NCBI GenBank assembly: GCA_049509675.1 | Contig: JBEKZQ010000194.1 | Span: forward strand, 1 to 11,243 | Length of the DNA: 11,243 nucleotides | Origin: JBEKZQ01 sp049509675 | GTDB lineage: Bacteria; Planctomycetota; Planctomycetia; Pirellulales; Thermoguttaceae | Reading direction: 5' to 3' | In this document: positions 9,101 through 11,243 of the stretch, piece by piece | How the letters are laid out: every line of letters starts with the position of its first letter | Position numbering within the stretch: position 1 is the stretch's first letter | Notes under the pieces: model-generated | Database searches by the model: none | What the model saw: only the letters and a program-made list of their open reading frames with translations | Told to the model about the DNA's origin: nothing | Position numbers and translations under genes: made by a program

Positions 9101-9170
9101 CATCGTTGGACCGCCGCCGGGACGTCTTGCGCCTCTTCGAGGAAGTGCGGACTGTGCCCCAAATTCCCAT
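1..9170 (-). CDS. Giant exported multidomain protein with Asp-box propeller, metzincin protease, PPC and beta-helix regions (3' end outside window)
   Basis: An open frame of at least 3056 codons with no stop before the window edge, so the C-terminus is unseen. I placed anchors at the N-terminus, five Asp boxes, the zinc motif, a PPC domain and the last visible codons; all lie in one frame, so no frameshift is apparent. The ATG at 9170 is chosen because AAGGAG sits 8 nt upstream and a stop lies in frame at 9225-9227. A later ATG at 9077 (residue 32) would keep the LRIEQFEARMLLS motif but lacks such a site. Domain order: basic leader and export-type motif (1-49), propeller (about 50-836), Ig-like region (about 860-1465) interrupted by three repeat modules, metzincin (about 1510-1710), PPC (about 1738-1843), beta-helix units (about 2090-2810), second PPC (from about 2830). 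It probably acts outside the cell or at its surface; that location is inferred from domain types. No specific substrate can be named. Confidence 0.93.
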   Translation of the reverse strand, partial: MGIWGTVRTSSKRRKTSRRRSNDESRRARTHMKPRDLRIEQFEARMLLSISSWVPEGPAPVDAGQTENVGTLSSAKGSGATATNEVVGAIEAVAVNPSNPNVVYVGAVNGGIWETTDALTPDPTWNSQTDKQLSLSIGALSFDPTDGTNQTLLAGIGRDSAFTSVTGVTRQGGALTGILRSTDGGKTWQDPDVQNSLAGKSISGIAGRGSIILVSVDTADSGKMSDEGIFRSTDGGASFTAVSQANGSGTGLPGGKSYGLAADPSNSAIFYTAMVGADTVGGINGIYKSTDSGAHWSKASIPLIDSFIHTAGNAATMNLKISVGANHSVYVGIVNGTAGNSQLAAMFCSLDGGKTWSQMSLPTTTEGGFPFGLQTNGQGLLDFSIQADPTNANLVYVGGDQQPGPLPNSIGATLPTGRLFRGDSSQAAGNQWAPLTDSDTAGGSAPHNDSRGMAFGKDSSGNPLLLEVDEGGIYARTNPSIPGGGDWYSLNGNLQVAEVQSVAYNDVAHVLVGAAQGLGAVEQNAPYTPSTPPAANPVDTWTNLVQGEGGSVAVGNNDPVAGESYVYSSGEYLTGFQRQIVDATNTVLVTEIPALNVVGTFQTFQQIDGGQFYTPVVVNAVNPSWLVIGGATTVFESTDAFGNLPRGDDLVELTDANFNLVPKATSMAYGGFRNGLPNADMLWVTTPTGVYVRNAAGGPLVQTAYPGGPALKVVVDGKDCYQAYVIDSSHVWYTPDMGATWQDITGNYPDPGIVGLHSLAFVPGSSTDPTNFAGAVVVGGPHGAYATQTQGGQRGIWYQVGANLPQAPVYDLQYDSTDDVLLAATLGRGTWELPNARTQVFGTPDLVSVDVNGVTYSVPSGAPTVLQVSPQELLLRFNPNQIIDPTTLSGIEITRAGADGTFFNDPGVSGDKDDVVITPGYIGIGDHPNEVIVRFAQDLPDDLYRVTVVGQGDNNDPYYGPDGKLVAPLRNTAGIAVNGGVNQTWDFTLNLAPQVTSVVPQPVTRVDGVLTQSRNTVDVYFSPGDQVSTNGYSLIVNIDASHVPVVAALDTKTFTITDTNNKKVIFEFVNTFITGRAAGSGHTAVNFYYDAANPADPLNNDINAIRTKIVNAINLAGVQCVATALADGTVSLSDPNVTFNGGNTPFVDVNGYLAVSNIDADHVPYVIGIPSVANLDGKTFQVDAGVTFEFVDSSNPARHAAAGHTAISFNSKNATVASIRTAMITAINAALGSVFSGTGLSCTAVPLGTSNIALYGSNVAPNMGATPFAAQRSVAAMDGQTFLITDSANHRVTFEFVNTAVTGRAAGSGHTAVNFYYNAANPADPLNNDINAIRADVVSAVSKAGLKCTAVQIGTIVALYGSGVAFAAGTTIVNGTSTSLPLVAAFTYLLDPQFFQLIATQGTANTGDDVIINPDIVAYTYNNRQGVNEAVLTFNHDALGNQITDLAQFATGSLRLRVGDVYQPINTIVLPPSSGADISTFGTSRDLTTDLATLDPTDGGYLGGGANLDPVSVVVSGSIGASPYNMMFPGSLDEPGHRDLPEEVGQGLDIENHTSPGAADVGPDGTVTTYTYSFPATYALPSGPAPNLLYSNPALEQSVREMFALFSTYFGVQFQEYQAVRSSTTAAEGIEVILGDPRALGVPGGPTGVGGVAGGGMAIINSAIFSNDDGHFGGGFWTVAMHEILHCLGYGHDYDEPALTVMGAGTEEPGGVTTVGAEPVYPGAQDIINGQLLHRPASIDVDVYKFSVNTRGTFNAETFAERLAEQTDLEQPSLLNTVITLYDQNFNVIARNDDYFAKDSFVQVHLQPGTYYVGISAASATDTNNPQTADSNLGGTTEGAYKLRMGFVPDGAAALTNVSSSAVALDGNLVGSQGGVYNDWFNSQPQSNTLYVDKSATLSSQTNGSISSPYTNIPNALAAASLLVPSQQAGANVQGPVVRIVGNNADNDFGGRGLWNVDESGNAITGAQLVDGETFSISDGTLKVTFEFDSNGLVATGHVRVPFTINDDAATVAKSIFTAINNPQYSDGQGNTLTYALYVQAQMAAGGSAALPPTIILTGPQATFDPGNSPLTNTLTDNLPYEIGYNQNGGVLSDGSNMQVPKDVTVMIDAGAVFKLSGANIQVGSGSQGVDYSLGALQVLGTPGSSVYFTSFLDKSVGHDDYRGTSMPAAGNWGGLVFQNDQDELEGRTVLEQDGIFMDYVNHADISYGGGQLLVNGHLSGQSYSPLYMAKARPTITFNTITYGEGAALSADPDSFQETRFEGNTPQAAAGLYTADYDRSGPLMWGNTLLNNTTNGIFVRVQNQPGAPIQQMDVSARFSDPDMVYVIASNLVIAGNPGGPVITQGTSALTQAGPNLLEGVDGSLIQDGDTFSVNSGNGQQIFQFVLAGDVLPLTGVPVQYAPTDDSQTVAGEIAAAINTAGALASSPIHGLTASVTGDLITVSGASVNFGGLSLFAPRLNGRLAVDPGVIVKLAGSRVQTGPGAQFLAEGTPTDPIILTSLNDNSYGAGGTCDTSNNVTAQASPGDWAGLYFGPASTASIDNANIFYGGGNDSAIGNFDVIEIDQAMVRVANSLLENNAAGNGAPGSDPDREGLGPLEPATISVRGAQPIIINNEFLDNSGPMISIDCNSMTQALVPDWGRSTGQIDLNDAPNSNPDQAYLGFQDHADNYGPLVHGNTALGNGVNGMVVRGGVLDTGTVWDDTDIVHVLYDEITVPNFATFGGVRLQSSPTSSLVVKLLGANAGFTAAGVPLEYNDRIGGEVQVLGTPGHPVVLTSLYDSTVGAGTTPAGQPLTATVTNAPAPSPGDWRGINLEQLSNDRNVATTNQDSSDDANNTPATAQALGSLATTLGGGDSNLRLGFEVDGALNTPTDVDVYSFYATAGTQVWLDLTKTTFSLDSVVELVDQTGTPVAYSDNALVEGADPLDAQKPYTPLALYNQELPGNLARTMDDSDWPESHHFYSTNPRDAALRVVLPGPVGTVQQYFVRISSAQSIGNIDAAHVPVVSALNGENYTVADSNIIAITGVDGAHVPSFAGLDGKTFTITDDLGHVTTYEF
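200..690 (-). other. Second PPC-like domain
   Basis: Residues about 2828-2990: DDANNTPATAQALG, then PTDVDVYSFYATAGTQVWLDL, SLDSVVELVDQTGTPVAYSDN, and a last visible strand QQYFVRISS near 205-225. About 60 extra residues lie between the YSDN turn and the final strand. The usual closing strand (of the type YQLQVRL) is not seen before the NIDAAHVP sequence begins. Confidence 0.72.
740..2900 (-). other. Right-handed beta-helix region with three long repeat units
   Basis: Residues about 2090-2810. Three long units share a pattern: a (V/I)(F/V)KL-x-G start (MIDAGAVFKLSGANI; VDPGVIVKLAGSRV; SLVVKLLGANAG), then GTP followed by an FTS or LTS strand (SVYFTSFLDKS; PIILTSLNDNS; PVVLTSLYDST), then a (P/A)G(D/N)WxG turn (AGNWGGLVF, PGDWAGLYF, PGDWRGINL). 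Between them are helix-like repeats with Asn ladders such as NTLLNNTTNG and NSLLENNAAG. Units 2 and 3 are each preceded by a link of the type RFSDPDMVYVI or VWDDTDIVHVL. Beta-helices of this kind are typical of long surface proteins and polysaccharide-active proteins; no lyase catalytic site was identified. Confidence 0.72.
1806..2106 (-). repeat. Fifth module copy, within the beta-helix region
   Basis: Encodes LIQDGDTFSV, QQIFQFV, a GVPVQYAPTDD strand and a helix AGEIAAAINTAG, then SVTGDLITVSG. It is the most diverged full copy. It lies between NLVIAGNPGGPVI and RLNGRLAVDPGVIVKL, joining beta-helix units 1 and 2. Confidence 0.6.
2950..3285 (-). repeat. Fourth module copy, between a DUF1565-like segment and the beta-helix
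   Basis: Encodes LVDGETFSISDG, VTFEFD, GHVRVPFTIND and a helix containing FTAINN, matching the modules at 5049-6062 in pattern. Its left neighbour in the protein is VVRIVGNNADND (after NTLYVDKSATLSSQTNGSI) and its right neighbour TLTDNLPYEIGY. In relatives as I remember them these two flanks are almost contiguous. Confidence 0.65.
3645..3958 (-). other. First PPC (bacterial pre-peptidase C-terminal) domain
   Basis: Residues about 1738-1843. It begins DVDVYKFSV at 1740, continues through a TLYDQNFNVIARNDD strand pair and LQPGTYYVGIS, and ends near YKLRMGF. These are the characteristic PPC strands. PPC domains commonly follow secreted proteases and help in secretion or substrate binding; here it directly follows the metzincin. 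Confidence 0.8.
4040..4640 (-). other. Metzincin-type zinc metalloprotease domain of the giant protein
   Basis: Residues about 1510-1710. The zinc motif is HEILHCLGYGH with His1682, Glu1683 (general base), His1686, Gly1689 and His1692, i.e. HExxHxxGxxH. A Met-turn candidate, TVMGAG, has Met1702, ten residues after the third His, a spacing that fits metzincins. Upstream are GHRDLPEE (1536-1543), a TYTYSFP strand and a helix with REMFALFSTYFGVQF, all of which I recognise from protease domains embedded in planctomycete giant proteins. All expected zinc and catalytic residues are present, so the domain is predicted active. Substrate and whether it cleaves its own chain are unknown. Confidence 0.85.
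4095..4127 (-). other. Metzincin zinc-binding motif
   Basis: Eleven codons reading HEILHCLGYGH (residues 1682-1692). The position after the second zinc His is Cys1687, which is not one of the conserved residues. Confidence 0.9.
5171..5290 (-). repeat. Near-identical 120-bp core, copy in module 3
   Basis: Aligns without gaps to 5855-5974, offset 684 bp (228 codons), with 9 mismatches by hand count (111/120). It encodes the GRAAGSGHTAVNFYY and ANPADPLNNDINAIR part of the module. Confidence 0.9.
5855..5974 (-). repeat. Near-identical 120-bp core, copy in module 1
   Basis: Partner of 5171-5290 (111 of 120 bases identical by hand count). The equivalent stretch of module 2, near 5515-5610, is recognisably related in protein (GHTAISF, AAITAIN-like helix) but far more diverged in DNA. 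Confidence 0.9.
6663..9023 (-). other. Asp-box (sialidase/sortilin-like) beta-propeller region of the giant protein
   Basis: Residues about 50-836. Asp-box motifs (S-x-D-x-G-x-x-W type) are visible as STDGGKTW at 181-188, STDGGASF at 232-239, STDSGAHW at 289-296, SLDGGKTW at 349-356 and TPDMGATW at 734-741; a degenerate blade start, GGIWETTD, contains Trp113. The region closes with LGRGTWEL near residue 832, a common propeller ending. Between the fourth and fifth Asp boxes lie about 385 residues without a clear motif, so the blades there are degenerate or the region holds a second propeller. Such propellers usually bind glycans or proteins; no sialidase catalytic set was identified, so enzymatic activity is not claimed. 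Confidence 0.8.
9024..9170 (-). other. N-terminal leader with planctomycete giant-protein motif
   Basis: Residues 1-49 of the giant protein. The first 36 residues are very rich in Arg, Lys and Ser and have no classical hydrophobic signal-peptide core. They are followed by LRIEQFEARMLLS at residues 37-49, the form of the L-x-x-(E)-x-R-x-LLS motif that opens many very large planctomycete exported proteins. The family association is from memory; the motif itself is read directly. The real processing site cannot be told from sequence. Confidence 0.75.
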
Positions 9171-9178
9171 GGATCCTG

Positions 9179-9184
9179 CTCCTT
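9179..9184 (-). promoter_or_regulatory. Ribosome binding site of the giant gene
   Basis: On the minus strand this reads AAGGAG and ends 8 nt before the ATG at 9170. It decides the start in favour of 9170 over the in-frame ATG at 9077. Confidence 0.8.
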
Positions 9185-9187
9185 CGC

Positions 9188-9205
9188 ATGCACAATGATG
9201 CACAA
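9188..9205. repeat. Short direct repeat just upstream of the giant gene's RBS
   Basis: Plus-strand ATGCACAA occurs at 9188-9195 and again at 9198-9205, a spacing of 10 bp, about one helical turn. It ends 3 bp from the AAGGAG site. It could be an operator or chance. Confidence 0.4.
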
Positions 9206-9365
9206 AATGAGATTCAGCGGTCGGCTACCCAACCCCAACTGCTGATTGAACTTTCTTTGCCTGACCCTAACAGGGCCATTTTTCCATTGAAACCTCAAAC
9301 CCGGTGCAAATCAAGCGATTGTCCTGGGGATTGCCGGGCGATACCGATAATGCTTGACTCATCCG

Positions 9366-9391
9366 ATATTTGACACATAGGCTTGTCATAT
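9366..9391. repeat. Imperfect inverted repeat (TGACA-N8-TGTCA)
   Basis: TGACA at 9371-9375 and TGTCA at 9384-9388 are exact inverse complements around 8 bp, with AT-rich flanks that extend the symmetry imperfectly. The shape suits a dimeric regulator site, about 200 bp upstream of the giant gene start. No regulator can be named. Confidence 0.35.
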
Positions 9392-9570
9392 AGTGAGGCC
9401 CCCGACCACCCGCCAATCGGACCCCCCTCATCGGAGGAGATCCGGCGCGCGCGACTGCGGCTAGATGCTCCCACCCTTGTCGGTTTTGACGACCGGGCCG
9501 GGAAAAAGTTCCGCAATTTCCGCAAGCAAGCGAGAAAAGGGGACAGAGAATATTGCCCGATGGCTCCGCG

Positions 9571-9603
9571 CCGTACTCCTCTCGCGGAGCGAGAGGAGTA
9601 CGG
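9571..9603 (-). terminator. Perfect 15-bp hairpin directly after the permease stop codon
   Basis: Arms CCGTACTCCTCTCGC (9571-9585) and its exact inverse complement (9589-9603) around a 3-nt loop. It starts one base after the TGA of the permease gene. There is no run of T on either side, so it is not a textbook intrinsic terminator; it may stabilise the 3' end, act with Rho, or be a copy of an interspersed palindromic element. Confidence 0.6.
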
Positions 9604-9604
9604 T

Positions 9605-10804
9605 TCAATACCGCACCACACGCCGCAGGATCCAGGTTCCCGCCAGGATGAGGATCAAATTGCCAAGCCACACGCAGTAGGGGGGAATGGTGCCATTCTT
9701 AGCCCCATCCACGCCATAGGCCAAGAGTGGGTAATAGACCACCAGGATAGGGCAAAAACATAGAAAGAAGCTGGTCAAAAAATCGCGATTGCGGAGCCAA
9801 ATGGCCATCGGCGCGCCGACCCAGGCGAAACAGAGGCAAGCGAAACCGGCCGACCAACGGCGATGCGGCTCAGTTTCCAACCGGCACAGCCGGCCGCGTT
9901 GTTCCGCCCGGCCCTCGCTGTTCGCTTGCCAAAGCGGCGCATGGGTCAGCTCGGCGAAATTTCCGCACAGCATCTGGTAGGCGGCCCGCACAGCCAGTTC
10001 CTGGTCGAAACGATCGATAACGGCATGTTGTTTTTCGATCTCCAGCGGGATGTCGCGCAGGGCCATGGCCGAGGGCAGCAGGCCCGCCCCGGCATGGTTC
10101 GGGTCGTCAAGCGGTATCTCATAGTCCTGCACCTTGTTGGGAAGCTTGGCCTTGATCTTGCCCGCCATGTCAAAGCGGCCGTTGCGGAGAAAGACCTTCA
10201 GCACGTGCTCTCCCTGCTCATTGCGATCGGAGCGCAACTCGGCCTCCTCGGCCGTAATCGTTGCGGCGGGCGTATCACCCCGGGCCAGCAGTGAGATCGT
10301 GGGCCGCAGCAGCCGCCGGTTCTCCACCTTCTTGACGTTGATCGAAAAGTTCGCCGCGCTATAAGAGTGTTGCGATTGCAACATGCTGTAGATGATGTCC
10401 TCGGCCGCCTCGATCACTACCCGCTGCACGCCGGCCCGGCCCCAGGAAACGGCCAGATCGTTGAGCCACACCGTTACCAGGCTCAAAAGGAAAGCCAGGT
10501 AGAACGTGGGCCAAACCAGCTTCATGGGCGAAATGCCCAGGGCCTTCACGGCCACCACCTCGTTGGCTCCCGACATCCGCGCATAAACGCTCGTCGAGGC
10601 CAGCAACAGGCTCACCGGCACCATCACCCGCAACGAGTCCGGCAAAATATAGGGAATCAACCGCAGCACGTGCGCCAGCGGCAAATTCTCTTGCATCCCC
10701 CTCTGCAACACTCCCACGACGATCATCATCACCGTCAGGCCCGTCAACGACAGCAAGAGAACCTTGCTCAATTCGGCCAGCACATATCGGGTCAGGATTC
10801 GCAT
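9605..10804 (-). CDS. LptF/LptG-family lipopolysaccharide export permease
   Basis: A complete 399-residue protein, a normal length for the YjgP/YjgQ (LptF/LptG) family. These permeases form the membrane part of the LptB2FG ABC transporter, which extracts lipopolysaccharide from the inner membrane and passes it to LptC. Hydrophobic segments lie at about 15-33, 58-76 and 97-116, then a long soluble domain (about 118-313, expected beta-jellyroll), then segments at about 317-335, 342-362 and 374-391: the 3+3 layout of the family. The stretch MSGANEVVAVKALGIS (77-92) matches the conserved cytoplasmic loop contacting LptB. The start MRILTRYVLAEL is typical, though no strong ribosome binding site is seen. 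Whether this is LptF or LptG cannot be settled from the sequence alone, and no partner lies in the window. A hairpin follows its TGA stop. Confidence 0.92.
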   Translation of the reverse strand: MRILTRYVLAELSKVLLLSLTGLTVMMIVVGVLQRGMQENLPLAHVLRLIPYILPDSLRVMVPVSLLLASTSVYARMSGANEVVAVKALGISPMKLVWPTFYLAFLLSLVTVWLNDLAVSWGRAGVQRVVIEAAEDIIYSMLQSQHSYSAANFSINVKKVENRRLLRPTISLLARGDTPAATITAEEAELRSDRNEQGEHVLKVFLRNGRFDMAGKIKAKLPNKVQDYEIPLDDPNHAGAGLLPSAMALRDIPLEIEKQHAVIDRFDQELAVRAAYQMLCGNFAELTHAPLWQANSEGRAEQRGRLCRLETEPHRRWSAGFACLCFAWVGAPMAIWLRNRDFLTSFFLCFCPILVVYYPLLAYGVDGAKNGTIPPYCVWLGNLILILAGTWILRRVVRY

Positions 10805-10832
10805 GTCCGGCTAGTGTCACCGCCGGCCGGAA

Positions 10833-11132
10833 GTGGGTCAAGAGCATTTCTTGCCGCGCACGGATGCCGCGCGACCGCCTTTCCGCGATGCCGGGCCTCG
10901 ATTCCTGCGGCACTGCGGGCTGTGGTGTCCCTCCTCGCCACGGGCACCGCCCTCTGGCGTTGCGCTGGTCTACGTCCCAGACGCCGATGGCGCTGGCCAG
11001 GCGACATGTTCCGATGGGTCCCGGGAACTGACGTACGTCGCGGACCCGGATTGGGACAGCCAGACGGCATCTTGCGACGAGCCGTGGGAAGTGACCTGCG
11101 TGGACGCGGACATGTTCGAGACGCCCTTCTAA
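10833..11132 (+). CDS. Doubtful small protein, unknown function
   Basis: A 99-codon frame with a GTG start, not recognised. The C-terminal half (from about residue 44, GVALVYVPDADG onward) has protein-like composition: acidic, aromatic, with three Cys in the last 45 residues (TCSDG, ASCDE, VTCVD) and mostly G or C at third codon positions. The N-terminal half is Pro/Arg-rich and looks less like coding sequence, and no ribosome binding site precedes the GTG, so that start is weak. A neighbouring frame carries a short hydrophobic stretch (AVVSLLATGTALWRCAG at 10919-10969), leaving open a frameshifted gene whose true leader is in another frame. Only 28 bp separate this start from the divergent permease start. 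A hairpin 11 bp past the TAA gives mild support. It could equally be a decayed remnant or chance. Confidence 0.3.
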   Translation: MGQEHFLPRTDAARPPFRDAGPRFLRHCGLWCPSSPRAPPSGVALVYVPDADGAGQATCSDGSRELTYVADPDWDSQTASCDEPWEVTCVDADMFETPF

Positions 11133-11143
11133 TTCTCACCGAA

Positions 11144-11169
11144 GCGCAGCGCCTTGGGGAGCGCTGCGC
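11144..11169 (+). terminator. Hairpin after the small plus-strand frame
   Basis: Perfect 9-bp arms GCGCAGCGC (11144-11152) and GCGCTGCGC (11161-11169) around an 8-nt loop. It lies 11 bp after the stop at 11130-11132. No T-run follows, so function as an intrinsic terminator is uncertain. Confidence 0.4.
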
Positions 11170-11243
11170 GCGTCCCGCGAAATCCACCTCAATCGACGCG
11201 CCAGACAGCCCCCAATTTGCCGGATGATCGGACGGCAATTTCC
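11170..11243. other. Right edge of window, nothing recognised
   Basis: No gene, RNA or repeat is supported here. The frames that cross it are rich in Arg and Pro and look non-coding. Confidence 0.5.

Larger units (their letters stand above)
9171..9604. other. Intergenic region between the permease gene and the giant gene
   Basis: A 434-bp stretch without a convincing gene; short open frames on both strands have poor composition, and some overlap the permease. It must carry the promoter of the giant gene unless transcription reads through from the permease, but I could not find a convincing -35/-10 pair. It contains the ribosome binding site, a direct repeat at 9188-9205, an imperfect inverted repeat at 9366-9391 and a strong hairpin at 9571-9603. 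Confidence 0.6.

Noticed and set aside
9370..9394. TTGACA and TATAGT on the plus strand as a promoter
   Set aside because: The spacing is only 13 bp, too short for a housekeeping promoter, and there is no plus-strand gene behind it.
9267..9671. Minus-strand frames (9267-9671 and 9295-9621) overlapping the permease tail
   Set aside because: They overlap the permease in other frames, read through the hairpin, and show no domain or good ribosome binding site.
9383..9763. Plus-strand frame of 126 codons starting in the intergenic region
   Set aside because: It overlaps the conserved 3' end of the permease and crosses the hairpin; its sequence is charged and low-complexity with no recognisable family.
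10792..11238. Minus-strand frame of 148 codons upstream of the permease
   Set aside because: It is extremely rich in Arg, Pro and Ser, overlaps the permease start, and resembles antisense composition.
1..11243. CRISPR array, tRNA, rRNA or transposase gene
   Set aside because: No regularly spaced short repeats, tRNA-like cloverleaf or transposase motif was seen; the repeats present are protein-coding modules.

Overview
The window looks like a piece of a Planctomycetota chromosome, probably from the Pirellulales side of the phylum. The sequence is GC-rich. One enormous minus-strand gene begins with a basic leader followed by LRIEQFEARMLLS, the N-terminal motif typical of very large exported planctomycete proteins. 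Its domain order (Asp-box propeller, Ig-like, metzincin protease, PPC, beta-helix, PPC) also matches proteins I know from that phylum. The assignment rests on recall of family features, not on a search.

Layout. Positions 1-9170 (minus strand) hold a single uninterrupted reading frame of at least 3056 codons. It starts at 9170 behind a good ribosome binding site and runs off the left edge without a stop. Positions 9171-9604 are a 434-bp intergenic stretch with short direct and inverted repeats and, at its right end, a perfect 15-bp hairpin. Positions 9605-10804 (minus strand) encode an LptF/LptG-family lipopolysaccharide-export permease. Positions 10805-11243 hold only a doubtful short plus-strand reading frame (10833-11132) followed by a hairpin.

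How the parts may work together. The permease would belong to the machinery that moves lipopolysaccharide to the outer membrane. The giant protein is probably exported and surface-attached or secreted, with one predicted zinc-protease centre among large adhesive or scaffold-like domains. They share a strand, but the 434-bp gap and the hairpin argue against a simple operon, and no functional link is shown.

The most interesting structure is inside the giant gene. One family of roughly 100-residue modules (core pattern DG-x-TF-x-(I/V)-x-D...FEFV...GHTA, some copies headed by NIDAxHVP) appears at four separate places, each time apparently splitting a domain or domain junction that is continuous in related proteins as I remember them. 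Two of these modules still share 111 of 120 nucleotides, while the one between them has diverged.
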